64,000 nucleotides of DNA from Metridium senile (taxonomy: Eukaryota > Cnidaria > Anthozoa > Actiniaria > Metridiidae), in contig OX459100.1 of NCBI GenBank assembly GCA_949775045.1, positions 4,836,136-4,900,135 on the forward strand. Reading direction: 5' to 3'. The notes beneath the pieces are model-generated. The model saw only the letters and a list, made by a program, of their open reading frames with translations. It did no database searches and was not told the DNA's origin. Shown one piece after another: positions 10,505 to 21,112 of this stretch (positions are counted from its first letter, which is position 1; the number at the start of each line of letters is the position of its first letter). Position numbers and translations under genes: made by a program.

Positions 10505-10773
10505 TAGCGTATATTAACGAGTTTACCTGTATTTACTCGCTTTCCTTATGCAGTTCGGATGCCTTTCTAAATCTGTTGAATCGCCTTATCCACTTCTCAC
10601 ACTCTTCGGGTCGTTTGAAATCAAAACTGACCGGTGTAGCTATTTTACTCGCAATCTTGTCAGACTGACTGTCAGACTGACTGAACTTGCGAAATCTCTT
10701 CTTTTGGCTTCTTGGAAGACTCAAAATACTCGCTACATTTACTCCTCTAGTTGTCCTTTCTTGTTATTCTTCG
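10505..10773 (-). pseudogene. gag-like fragment of a Ty3/gypsy-type retroelement
   Basis: The minus frame reads PVSFDFKRPEECEKWIRRF then FRKASELHKESE*IQVNSLIYAM. Conserved F/W-rich spacing (F..P..C..WIRRF..FR.AS.L) is typical of gag-like polyproteins of metazoan gypsy elements. It is interrupted by a TAA in the HKESE|IQVN segment and has no ATG. The 3' remainder (protease, RT, integrase) is missing: the sequence passes directly into the S9 intron. Confidence 0.6.
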
Positions 10774-10986
10774 CTTTAACTTTCTGACACCATGTTGATT
10801 CATGTAAAAATACGGAGTTTATCCAGGGATTTACACAAACGTATAAGTTGAACGACCATGCATTCTCAACTGACGTTTACTTCAAATCACGTGATAACAC
10901 TATTACTACTTACGGTAACGTAACTTCGGTTTTTTGTATAGAAATATAATTAACATATGTTGTTGTTGTTGTTGTTGTTGTCAACA
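10774..10986 (-). mobile_element. 5' LTR (10793-10986) and primer-binding site (10774-10792)
   Basis: Read on the minus strand, a 194-bp unit begins TGTTGA and ends TCAACA, a perfect 6-bp inverted end as in LTRs. It is followed at once by TGGTGTCAGAAAGTTAAAG, which looks like a tRNA primer-binding site (TGG start). A TTG microsatellite sits near the LTR start. Together with the gag-like fragment this is a truncated LTR retrotransposon. No second LTR was found. Confidence 0.65.
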
Positions 10987-11451
10987 AGAATGAGATTTTA
11001 CTGATAAGTTGTTAGTCCTTGTAAAGCACATTTATTGATGTAAGTAAACAACAAGGTTATGCAACTTATATCTTTTCAGTTCTATCATCATTCTTCTATC
11101 GAGTCATGTCCATGTAAAAAGTGTTTTTCTATCCCCTAACTTTTATGAAACTTGCGAGTAGTTGCAATCTTGCTTTTTAGTATCCTAGCCATATACAATA
11201 AAATTATTAAAATGATTTTGTTAACAACGACATATATAACTTGTTTAAAGAAATTAGAAAATTTAGCTGTTGTTAAGTTTTCAGTCTGTCATCAGCATTT
11301 CCTGAACGACATGTCCAACAGTTTTGCAAAAACGTTTCAATATATCGACTTATGCATGTCATGCATTTATTTCCCTGGCCTCACTGCGTACAATTTAAAT
11401 GTAAAATTGTTTATCATCAATCACTATCGCTAAGTATATTACTATTTAAAG

Positions 11452-11784
11452 ATGCCCAAGATATAAAATTTCCACCTGGTACAGTAGGATCAGTTGTTGC
11501 TGGTATTGTACGAATCCTCCACAATAAACAATGGGGAACAGTGTGTGGTAATGGTTACTTCGATATGAACGACGCAAAGGTTGCATGTCGACAACTTGGT
11601 TTTACCAAAGCTGTAGGATATTGGTGGCTTGGACGAGGGTCGGGTAAAGTCTGGCTGTACGGCATGGGTTGTAAGGGCTCAGAGACATCACTGCACAGCT
11701 GTAATCACAATGGATGGGGAAGCGTTCACTCTGGATGCAACGCTCACAAATGGGATGTTGGTGTTGTTTGTTCTGGTTACAAAG
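11452..11784 (+). CDS. S10: SRCR domain exon, type A, intact
   Basis: A 333-nt exon from TTTAAAG|AT to TACAAAG|GTAATT, phase 1-1. It reads DAQDIKFPPGTVGSVVAG... with six cysteines and the SVHSGCNAHKWDVGVVC ending shared with S18. The frame is also open upstream of the acceptor to an ATG at 11352 (MHVMHLFPWPHC...), but that stretch is homologous to intron sequence before S1 and is not a convincing signal peptide. The next B exon on this strand is the broken S11, 1.2 kb downstream. Confidence 0.8.
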
Positions 11785-12489
11785 GTAATTCTTGAGAGAG
11801 GAAAATAACAATATTTTCGGTCATATCAATTTGTCATTTTAATACACAGATATTTTAGTTAACATAACATTCTTATGTTATCGGTTGACCTTACAGAGCG
11901 ATATGGTAAACAAGTGTTTTAAAAAATATCTATAGCTAATTATCGATAAGAAGATAATAAGCCTCCCACATCGAAACACAATTCGACTGTTTTGTGATAC
12001 ATTATATTCATATATTCTAGGTTACTTTTCAATAAGAGTATTTATCTTATTTCTAATTATGATACATTGTCTCATAACAATTACTTGTCAGCCATCATAT
12101 TTAATTTCATATACCAGCAACACATTGTGTGTGACCACACAAACTATTCTAAAAATAACTGAGAACGAGTGACAGATATATCACATGTCAAATACCAAAT
12201 AGCTTAGGATATAAATAGAAGTCACACTGTCTTGTAAACTAACAAACTAGAACACAACTAAAACTTCATCAATAAAGATCCGATGCCAGCCTATCAAAGC
12301 AGAGTACGTAGTCCTTCATTTAACATAATACACTGTTTTCCATCTCAAACTTTGTTTCTCCATGCTTTGATATAATTATGTTTTATATAAGGAATAATTG
12401 TATTTCATTTTTCCAGAGATATATTTTTTATATTTATATCGTATCAAAGATTACCGAATGGAATCTTGAAAACAATGCCATTACCATGC
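11785..12489. other. Intron/intergenic, nothing recognised
   Basis: AT-rich, no open frame of note and no clear repeat structure. Confidence 0.4.
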
Positions 12490-12832
12490 TAATATCACAT
12501 CTATAAAAAATACTCGATTCTGATTGGCTGACAAACTGTAAATTTTTTCTTAATACCGTGCAATTAATTAATTGCACAAATCCGGGAACTTTGCTTTTGA
12601 ATACCTTTCAAATAGCTGCACTTTTATTCTCAGAAACTCGTATTTTTTATAGATGTGATATTAACAGGAAATTACACCTATGTTCTTGAAGAATTAATGA
12701 AAAATACCGCTTGTATTTGATGAAAGTATATTAATACCACTTGTGCTACGCACTCGTGGTATTAATTCACTTTCACCAAATACGCGCGGTATTTTTCATT
12801 AATTCTTCTCGAACGGTGTAATTTCCTATACA
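12490..12832. mobile_element. Two adjacent foldback repeats
   Basis: The first hairpin pairs AATATCACATCTATAAAAAA (12490) with its complement at 12645-12664. The second pairs AGGAAATTACACC (12667) with its complement ending near 12832, around ACTTGTGCTACGCACTCGTG. Palindromic arms of 25 to 80 bp are typical of foldback MITEs. No coding capacity. Confidence 0.6.
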
Positions 12833-12997
12833 TATATGCTATTGTTGGTGAGAAATAACAAAAGACTTACGAGATACTTTTCTTTTTTTTAACAAGTTGA
12901 GATTGTAACAGAACAATAGGCATATCTCTGATACGATTTACTTTTAGCAAACCATCTTATTTAAACAGTTTTATTCTCAATGTCTAATGTTTTAAAG

Positions 12998-13330
12998 GTC
13001 CACCTCAATTTAACATACAAACTTGAACCTGGTACAACGGGTCTAGCTGTTTCTGGTGTTGTACGAGTTTATCACAATAACCAATGGGGAACAAAATGTC
13101 ATGATTACTTCTACATGAACGACGCCAAGGTTGCATGTCAACAACTTAGTTTCAACAAAGCTATAGGACCTGCTTACAATAGACAATGTTCGGGTAAAGT
13201 TTGGCTGTATAACGGTGGATGTAAGGGCACAGAGACCTCGCTAAACAGCTGTGCTCACAATTGATGGGGAGGTCATGGCTCTAGCTGCGACAGCCACAAA
13301 TACGATACTGGTGTCGTGTGTTCTATCAAT
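12998..13330 (+). pseudogene. S11: type B SRCR exon, frameshifted
   Basis: Acceptor TTTTAAAG|GTCCACCTCAA is followed by an extra A in ATACAAACTTGAA, shifting the frame. A TGA replaces TGG in HNGWG (13262-13264). C3 and C5-C8 are still recognisable (KVACQQLSF, GGCKGTE, SSCDSHKYD, GVVCS). It would be the B partner of S10. Confidence 0.75.
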
Positions 13331-13594
13331 TATAGAAATACCACTTATATACAAAACAAGGTTTATTATTCCCGTGACATGATAACAGCATGTATGCAAA
13401 TTCGTAAAAACTAATATTCGCACATTTATTTATGCGTGTTTTTCACTCCCACATGCCTTAGCTCGCCCGACCCTCTATTAACTATGGACCCTCATCTTGG
13501 CAATTTGTCTCAACCTTATCTTTGATGTCATGACTTAGGGTCATAAAGTTATTCAATATACCCGAAAGAACCGTTGAATTGCTTAAATGACACT

Positions 13595-13775
13595 GCTGTT
13601 CTCATGATGGACGGGAAAGTGTTTACTCTGGTTGCAACGGTCACACAAGGGATGGCGGTGTTATGGTATGTGAAGTTCTCTGACATGCGACATATTTTAC
13701 TATACTGTTTTTCACAATTATTGGGGAAATGTTCCCTTTTTTGATAATGGTCACAAACGGAATACCGGTGTTCTT
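13595..13775 (+). pseudogene. Two tandem SRCR 3' remnants
   Basis: First piece: CTGTTCTCATGATGGACGGG to GGGATGGCGGTGTTATGG. Second, weaker piece: TTCACAATTATTGGGGAAATG to ACCGGTGTTC. The same two-step remnant with the same downstream flank recurs at 33600-33795, and its first step at 29714-29790. Confidence 0.5.
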
Positions 13776-13935
13776 CAAAAAGAAGCATATTTGCTTTAAT
13801 GACGTAAAATCTGAAATGAAATGAAAAAGCACAAAGCATCAATATATTGGCGCTCAGCCAAGTATATGCAAGGTATGACCAGAGAAGCTACAAATCTTTA
13901 TAGCTTTTGTTCGTATTTACCGATTGTTTTATCGA

Positions 13936-14115
13936 TACCGGGAACAGTGTGGGATGGTAGCTGGGATATGTACTGGCACAGAGACATCTCTACACGCGGA
14001 CTGTAAAAGCAGTGGATGGGGCGATGATAACTGGTGCAGTCACGGTACCGATGTGATAACATACAACTTGATCGTGGTGCAACGAGTTTAGCTAGTTGTT
14101 TCTGGTATTGCACAA
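13936..14115 (+). pseudogene. Deletion-fused SRCR remnants
   Basis: GGGAACAGTGTGGGATGGTA (domain start) is joined directly to ACTGGCACAGAGACATCTC and a CKSSGWGDDNWCSHGTD end. That joins, again without spacing, to the start of a B exon (GATAACATACAACTTGATCG). Each junction removes conserved sequence. Confidence 0.55.
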
Positions 14116-14123
14116 GTCCACCT

Positions 14124-14232
14124 AAATAAAGTACTTAGTACTGTATTTACTAATTATTAATGGAATAAATCTAGAATACAGTACTTATAGTACTGTGTTC
14201 ATTAATTGTAAAAAAAAAAATAATCAAAAAAG
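14124..14232. mobile_element. Short insertion with A-run, flanked by direct repeats
   Basis: About 105 bp between two copies of AGTCCACCTAAATAA / AGTCCACCTATATAA (14113 and 14231), inside an SRCR remnant that is contiguous in other copies. The insert holds AGTACTTAGTACTGTATT and a partial complement, and an A11 run near its right end. Direct repeats plus an A-run suggest a retroposed short element. Confidence 0.4.
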
Positions 14233-14335
14233 TCCACCTATATAACCAATGGGGAACACTGTGTGATGGTGGCTGGGATATGCTACACGCCAGCTCACTA
14301 CAGAGCTGTTTTCACAATGGGTAGGGAAATGTTTG
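14231..14335 (+). pseudogene. SRCR remnant with internal deletion
   Basis: CCAATGGGGAACACTGTGTG to GGCTGGGATATGCTACACGCC is fused to AGCTCACTACAGAGCTG, with TAG replacing TGG shortly after. Not codable. Confidence 0.55.
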
Positions 14336-14364
14336 CAGACAAAAATATCTTTTTTTTTAAATAC

Positions 14365-14700
14365 CTTTATAACCAGAACACACGACACCAACATCGTACT
14401 TGTGACTCTCGCAGCTAGAGCCATGACCTCCCCATCCACCATGAGTACAGATGTGTAATGAGGTCTCTGTGCCCTTACACTGCATGTCGTACAGCCAGAC
14501 TTTACCCGACCCTCGTCCATACCACCGATATCCTAAAGCTTTGGAAAAACCAAGTTGTCGACATGCAACCTTGGCGTCCTTCATATCGAAAATAACACCA
14601 TAATGACACACTGTTCCCCATTGTTTATTGTGAAGTACTCGTACAATACCAGCAACACCTGAACCTACTGTACCAGGTTCAAGTTGTATATCTTGGGCAT
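14365..14700 (-). CDS. S12: SRCR domain exon, type A, intact
   Basis: A 336-nt phase 1-1 exon (acceptor TTTGAAG|AT at 14700, donor TATAAAG|GTATTT at 14365). It reads DAQDIQLEPGTVGSGVAG, then [20 protein letters not shown]. Six cysteines are kept. The variable loop is GYRWYGRGSGKVW and the end is GGWGGHGSSCESHKYDVGVVC. It is a recent tandem copy of S13: both exons and about 180 bp of upstream sequence are nearly identical, in a ~660-bp repeat. The frame is open upstream to an ATG at 14737, but this is probably intron. Confidence 0.85.
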
Positions 14701-15025
14701 CTTCAAAGAACAACACACAAAAGATATTGACGAACATATGTCTTTAAAAAGGTTTTCTATTTTACTCGTTCATTACGTCTGCTCATTGTAGTTAACTCAT
14801 AACAACTATGTCTTTGCTGGTATATGTAGCTAGCTAGCATTTATAGACCATCAGGGACACAAGATCGAGGATCATATTCCTATTTAGGCCTTTGCAAGAT
14901 ATCAACAGTCGCAAAAATAGATCAAACGCTACCTATAAAATTTTGCTTGAGTTGCATACTAATGCAGTTCAGGGCAGACATTACAGTTTTTGTAAAAAGC
15001 TTACACAAATGATTTGGAAAATTAC

Positions 15026-15361
15026 CTTTGTAACCTGAACACACGACCCCAACATCATATTTGTGGTTGTTGCATGCAGAGTAAACTTTTCCCCATCCTG
15101 CGTGAGAACAGCTGTGTAGTGAGGTCTCTGTGCCCTTACACTGCATCTTGTACAGCCAGACTTTACCCGACCCTCGTCCAAATTCCCAATACCCTACAGC
15201 TTTGCTAAAACCAAGTTGTCGACATGCAACCTTGGCGTCCTTCATATCGAAAATAACACCATAATGACACACTGTTCCCCATTGTTTATTGTGAAGTACT
15301 CGTACAATACCAGCAACACCTGAACCTACTGTACCAGGTTCAAGTTGTATATCTTGGGCAT
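15026..15361 (-). CDS. S13: SRCR domain exon, type A, intact
   Basis: A 336-nt exon, acceptor TTTGAAG|AT at 15361 and donor TACAAAG|GTAATT at 15026. It is identical to S12 through [21 protein letters not shown], then differs in the variable loop (GYWEFGRG) and the C-terminal block (SHAGWGKVYSACNNHKYD). Splicing S13 to S12 would give two domains in frame. The differences are concentrated in the central and last thirds, while the flanks are nearly unchanged. Confidence 0.85.
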
Positions 15362-15768
15362 CTTCAAAGAACAACACACAAAAGATATTGACGAACGTAT
15401 GTCTTTAAAAAGGTTTTCTATTTCACTCGTTCATTACGTCTGCTCATTGTGGTTAACTCATAACAACTATGTCTTTGCTGGTATGTGTAGCTAGCTAGCA
15501 TTTATAGACCATCAAGAACACAAGATCGATTCATATCAGTTCTTATATACTTGTTGTAAACAACCCACAACAGTAAAATAAAAAATGCGGTTTACATTTG
15601 AAATCAAGTAAGACGTACTTATTGATAACTGTAACTGTGTCTACTACACACTCAAAGTTACCCTGATTGGATGAAATATTTCACATACATTCCCCTGAGT
15701 AATGACAATACCAAAGCGTGTTAAACACCATAATTAGAAATCATAATGCTGCATATTAATTTAAAGCC

Positions 15769-15833
15769 ATCAAGACCCCAGAATCCTCAGTGTGACCGTT
15801 GCAACTAGAATAAACACTTCCCCATCCATCATG
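15769..15833 (-). pseudogene. S14: 3' tip of a type B SRCR exon
   Basis: Only the last ~65 nt (WGSVYSSCNGHTEDSGVL-like) remain. It is collinear with the 3' ends of S7 and S25, including the noncoding sequence beyond (15530-15768 matches 24575-24800). The rest of the exon is replaced by unrelated DNA. Confidence 0.6.
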
Positions 15834-16452
15834 AAGTGAGGAAGTTTTCATGTCTTTCTTTTTCTGCATACAAAAGGTTAAACAATCTTAAAAAGGTCGA
15901 ATTGCTTGATTCAAAAGCGATCCTAGTGCTTTCAACTTTCATCTTCTTCATAAAGCACGACACAGACAAATTAATTCCTTCAATAGTTGTCGGTGACTTC
16001 ATTTCTTATCATTTATCGAAAAATAAGCTTCAGTAGGCTTTTTTCTTGATGCAAACGTCCACAAGACGGACGAATTAATACTACTCGTTTCAACATCCAT
16101 CGTGGTTCACTTGTTCGTGTCAGCTATAAAATCCTTTGTAAAACTTTTCTTTTGTTTCTTGACTTTCTTTGATGTTTAGATATAAGCAAAACCCGTTGTC
16201 TTTAGACGATATTTGATTTGAAATGATGAGGAAAGCAGCAGTAAATCTAATAATTTGTCAATAAAATTTCTGTGAGTTTGTTGAGGCAGACGTCCCTAAT
16301 GCTGAATGAAATTAAAACCGGTTTCTGATCTAGTTTGACAACTCGCTCTTTTTCAGTAAAACTACTGGGAAGCCATTTGAAAGCAACGCGCGTCGTAAAA
16401 TATCAAAAAAAATATTACTTTCTCTCTCTTTTTAAAATAGCCATATAATAAA
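15834..16452. other. Unassigned sequence
   Basis: No SRCR homology and no convincing gene. A small open frame at 15836-16036 has no recognisable domain. Confidence 0.4.
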
Positions 16453-16572
16453 TAGCTTATTAACCTCGTCAGTTCGATCATTACAGGGAAATCTCAAACC
16501 TCGGTCTTTTTTGTACTGTCAGGACCTTGGTCTGAGATTTCCCTGTAATGACCTCACTCTCGGTTAATAAGT
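16453..16572. mobile_element. Foldback repeat
   Basis: CATTACAGGGAAATCTCA at 16479 pairs with TGAGATTTCCCTGTAATG at 16532, extended outward by CTTATTAACC / GGTTAATAAG. About 120 bp in total, with a loop of ~35 bp. Confidence 0.7.
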
Positions 16573-17076
16573 AGTATATAATAAACATTATTAGAAATAA
16601 CTATGGAGAAATGTGGCAAGGAGAGGAAATACATAAACAGCGCTTAGTATCGGAAAAGTAAAACAAAATTTATTTTGCTTTTTAATGTTGTTCTAGCTAT
16701 AAATTGTATATCACTTATTAGAATTTCTTATATATAAAAATAACAGTGTTTTACATGGATATGTGTCAGTGAGAAACATCGTATTTGACCACATGTAAAA
16801 AAAAATCACGATAATATTACGATGATACATTTTTTATCAGTTTTGTGTAAAAACGTTTATATAATAAACGGAGTAATACATAGATGCTTGGAGATACGAA
16901 TGGAATTTAATTAAAATTCACTATTGCACTCGTTCACTGCGCTCACTGCACTTACTCGTGAGTATATTGAACTTGAACACTCGAAAATCAATTCCATATG
17001 TCTGCGCACCCATTTATTATTCTGTATATACAAATAATCTAATATTTTATAAAAGAACACATGCACTTTGTATTAC

Positions 17077-17326
17077 CTTTGTAACCACAACACACGACAC
17101 CAACATCGTATTTATGACTGTTACAATGAGAGCCAACACTTTCGATCCCAATCATCGTGAGTACAGCTGTGTAGTGAGTTCTCTGTGCCACTGCACTGCA
17201 TGCTGTTCAGCTAGACTTTACCCGACTCTCGACCAAAAATCCAATACCCGATAGCTTTGATAAAACCAAGTTGTCGACATGCAACTGTCGCATCGTTCAT
17301 ATCGAAGTAGCGTTCACACACTGTTC
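17077..17326 (-). pseudogene. S15: type A SRCR exon, 5'-truncated
   Basis: Retains GTVCERYFDMNDATVACRQ onward and the donor ACAAAG|GTAATA. The first ~80 nt are gone: similarity stops at CACTGTTCCCCA. TAG stands for TGG in KVWL, and a small insertion in the GWGSV region shifts the frame. Paralog of S8 and S26, and followed like them by the CACTCG foldback (16770-17035). Confidence 0.7.
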
Positions 17327-17621
17327 CCCACACAGGTAGCCCAAGCTCACTATCTGTGGTCTTATAAGGCTTATATGGGAGAATATACGGCGATTTTTAA
17401 AATATACAAAATTTGTATAAATAATAAAAATAAACGTTCTTACTTGTTTCTTGTGTTTTACTTTGACTCCCTGTTAAGTTTCAGGCCATTTGGGGCAGTT
17501 TTGAGCGAGTAGGAGAAAATTGTCTCCCCCTTGACAAGAAATAACAATTATTACAATTATTTCTTTGTAAGTTTAATACTATGTGACATTGTCAATATCC
17601 TTTAATATTGTTTTCATTTAG

Positions 17622-17791
17622 ATGCGGCGAATAAATACAAATTGAGCCTCGTACAGTAGGTTCAGGTGTTGTTGGTATTGTACGAGTCCTTTACAATAAC
17701 CAATGGGGGACAGTGTGTGATGATGATTTCGATATGAAAGACGCTAAGGTTGCATGTCGTCAACTTGGTTTTACCAAAGCTGTAGGATATT
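17622..17791 (+). pseudogene. S16: 5' half of a type A SRCR exon
   Basis: Acceptor TTTCATTTAG|AT, then two extra bases near the start. It matches type A through [14 protein letters not shown], where it joins the intron sequence (ACCTCATTCAGTTTTCAGAC) that normally precedes an A exon. The missing half was lost by a deletion reaching into the next intron. Confidence 0.7.
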
Positions 17792-17965
17792 ACCTCATTC
17801 AGTTTTCAGACAGAATCAGATTTTTACTGCAGTGATACGTTATTGGTCGTTGTAAAGCACATTAATTACTGTATGTAACCAGATTGTAAAAATTACACTG
17901 GGCACAATTAATATGTAAAATTGTTTGTCTTAAATGGCTATTCTATAGTATATTATACTTTCAAG

Positions 17966-18295
17966 ATGCCGAAGATATACAACTTGAACCTGGTACAGTA
18001 GGTTAAGGTGTTATTGGTATTGTACGAGTCCTCCACAATAAGCAATGGGGAACAGTGTGTGATGATGGTTTTGATATGAACGACGCCAAGGTTGCATGTC
18101 GTCAACTTGGCTTTACCAAGGCTGTAGGATATTGGGACCTTGGACGAGGAACGGGTAAAGTCTGGTTGGAATCATTGGCTTGTAGTGGATCGGAGTCTTC
18201 ACTACACGACTGTTCTCACCCTGAATGGGGAAACATGGACTCTGGCTGTAAAAGTCACACAGAAGACGTTGGTGTCGTGTGTTCTGGTTACAAAG
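17966..18295 (+). pseudogene. S17: type A SRCR exon with a single stop codon
   Basis: 330 nt with correct acceptor (TTTCAAG|AT) and donor (TACAAAG|GTATAC). One TAA at 18004-18006 replaces the Ser codon TCA in TVGSGV. Everything else is an intact six-cysteine domain with the [17 protein letters not shown] ending. This is probably a recent loss. An alternative is exon skipping, which would keep frame because the exon is phase 1-1. Confidence 0.8.
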
Positions 18296-18511
18296 GTATA
18301 CATTTATTCCTTCTATCCCATCATTAATAATTGTGTTACATTTAATTAAAATAATACAATTCGTGTTTATTTAAAACCAATTTTTTTGTGAACACACATT
18401 CAAGATTGAAGGTACTTGCTACCTACAATAACCATAAACGAAAATCTAGGTAGATATCGTACGTATACAGATTCAATGCTACTGAGTTATTAATAATGTA
18501 TTCTTTTACAG

Positions 18512-18855
18512 GTCCAACTCAAGATAACATACAATTTGAACCTGGTACAACGGTTTTAGCTGTTGCTGGTATTGTACGAGTCTACCACAATAACAAATGG
18601 GGATCACTGTGCCATGGTAACTTCCATATGCCAGACGCCAAAGTTGCATGTCGACAACTTGGTTTTACTAAAGCTGTAGGAGCTATGGAATATGGACGAG
18701 GGTCGGGTAAAGTCTGGCTGAACAACATGGGGTGTAAAGGCACAGAGTCCTCACTACACAGCTGTTCTCACGATGGATGGGGAAAAGTTCACTCTGGCTG
18801 CAACGCTCACAATTGGGATGTTGGTGTTGTGTGTTCGGGTTATAAACTAAGTTAA
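18512..18855 (+). CDS. S18: SRCR domain exon, type B, terminal, intact
   Basis: Acceptor TTTTACAG|GTCCAACTC (phase 1), then GPTQDNIQFEPGTTVLAVAG. Six cysteines are present including the last ([12 protein letters not shown]), and the stop is at 18853-18855. Where A exons have AAAG|GTAA, this reads AAACTAAGTTAA, so the donor has been lost and a stop takes over. The upstream partner is S17, separated by a 216-bp intron-like gap. Confidence 0.8.
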
Positions 18856-18879
18856 TAAGCTATTTTCCAACGAAAACGA

Positions 18880-18965
18880 TAACGATGGAATAAGCGATAA
18901 CGACAACTATGATAAAAGAGATAACGACAAATTAAAGATAACGACAACAACAACGAACAAGTCAT
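18880..18965. repeat. GATAACGACAA-type simple repeat
   Basis: Imperfect repeats of GATAACGACAA just after S18. Confidence 0.6.
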
Positions 18966-19272
18966 GCAAATACAAACCATTATATACTGAACTCTGATTC
19001 CTAGAAAATATAAATACATAAAAAAATTGAAACTTTTGAATGCATTATTTGTATACCATGCTAAGTTCTATCGTTCATACAAAAAATGTTTCTCAGTGTA
19101 TAAAATATTTATTCCACGGTCACTACAGTTCTTTTTTAAACATATGCAATAGAATGAAATATGTGACACCGTAAACAATGTTACCTTTACTTTACTGACG
19201 TTTCAAGCATTAGCCCTTTAACCCTTTTACTCCGACGAAGGGATCAAGATCGAAGCATCAGTAGAGTTTTAA

Positions 19273-20944
19273 GGTGGCCCGGTAGTATTGACTTTGCAGG
19301 ATAAACATAATTTTGTAACGCATTATTTTGCATCTAAACTTTGTCCGATTTCTACGAAATTTACACATAGAGATCTCAAAACTTTGAAGTTTGAGCTAGT
19401 CATATTTTAAGTGCGATTTGTGGAAACTATAAAGAGAAATAATGTTTCTTTAAAAAGCACACGCTTTACTTAAATTGTCAATAAATCAAAACTTAGAAGA
19501 CGAATTTATTTCTTTTTTTGAGAGAATGTTATTTGGTTATATGGAAACATATTGTAGCAGTTTTATTCAAATGTTGACCTTGGAAGTTTTTTTACAAACG
19601 TTTTTAAATTTTTGCGCGCAAAATTAAGATAAAAATTCCATTGCTCAAATCTCAATAAGAATTAAAAGATAGTTACAAATTTACCTGTAGAAAGAAAGAC
19701 CAATACCTCTTGTAACTTCTAATCACAAAATAGCGACTTTGAAGCCAGCATTGCTAGCTCTGATTTCTTGAAGAGCTTGTCGACATATTGTTGTTCACTG
19801 CGTAGTGTGCATTTCGAAAATATATCTACTCTATTTCTTCAATTGTTGACCTTGATTTTTCTATATAGCGTAGATACATGCTTAAGAGTCATAACTGTGA
19901 AATGTGGTCTTCTGTGCTGTTCTAAAAATGACAAAATTAGCGGGCAACGTACAGCAACCACGTTGCGTGTTCATTATACCTTCCAAGGAAAACCCTTCGC
20001 GTTATGTTTATTTACATCAACTTCACAACCTCATAATCCGTGAACACCGGTTCTGCACGAGGAATGTCTTTTTATGCAAATACAGAGACAATTCAGGCGT
20101 AAACACTGCGTCTTTTTTTCTATTTCTATTCGCAAAAAAGACATTCCTCGTGCAGAACCGGTGTTCACGGATTATGAGGTTGTGAAGTTGATGTAAATAA
20201 ACATAACGCGAAGGGTTTTCCTTGGAAGTCAAACGAGGTATAATGAACGCGCAATGTGGTTGCTGTACGTTGCCCGCTAATTTTGTCATTTTTAGAACAG
20301 CACAGAAGACCACATTTCACAGTTATGACTCTTACGCATGTATCTACGCTATATAGAAAAATCAAGGTCAACAATTGAAGAAATAGAGTAGATATATTTT
20401 CGAAATGCTCACTACGCAGTGAACAACAATATGTCGACAAGCTCTTCAAGAAATCAGAGCTAGCAATGCTGGCTTCAAAGTCGCTATTTTGTGATTAGAA
20501 GTTACAAGAGGTATTGGTCTTTCTTTCTACAGGTAAATTTGTAACTATCTTTTAATTCTTATTGAGATTTGAGCAATGGAATTTTTATCTTAATTTTGCG
20601 CGCAAAAATTTAAAAACGTTTGTAAAAAAACTTCCAAGGTCAACATTTGAATAAAACTGCTACAATATGTTTCCATGTAACTAAATAACATTTTCTCAAA
20701 AAAAGAAATAAATTCATCTTCTAAGTTTTGATTTATTGACAATTTAAGTAAAGCGTGTGCTTTTTAAAAAAACATTATTTCTCTTTATAGTTTCCACAAA
20801 TCGCACTTAAAATATGACTAGCTCAAACTTCAAAGTTTTGAGATCTATATGTGTAAATTTCGTAGAAATCGGACAAAGTTTAGATGCAAAATAATGCGTT
20901 ACAAAATTATGTTTATCATGCAAAGTCAATACTACCGGGCCACC
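19273..20944. mobile_element. Large foldback transposon, TTAA target site, 1.67 kb
   Basis: The left arm begins GGTGGCCCGGTAGTATTGAC and is repeated in inverse order ending ...GTCAATACTACCGGGCCACC. The arms span roughly 19273-20094 and 20131-20944 around a ~40-bp loop, with few mismatches. TTAA flanks both ends (19269-19272 and 20945-20948). The arms encode no recognisable transposase; mirrored open frames in both arms are a by-product of the palindrome. A partial copy lies at 39644-40284. TTAA duplication suggests a piggyBac-type transposase in trans. Confidence 0.85.
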
Positions 20945-21112
20945 TTAACTTAAAAGTTTATATTTTTTACGGTGTTAGAAATTTCTTTCTATTATCTATC
21001 GTTTATATTTCAAACACCGACACAGCCTATTCTAGTTTACTTGCTAGTTTCCATTTAAATTTGCAGCATAAGACATCTTTGTCAAGTACATTTTGTGTAT
21101 TGATCTTTTAAG

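Noticed and set aside
19768..20449. Mirrored open frames (about 91-96 codons) on both strands
   Set aside because: They are the two arms of the palindrome and have no recognisable domain.
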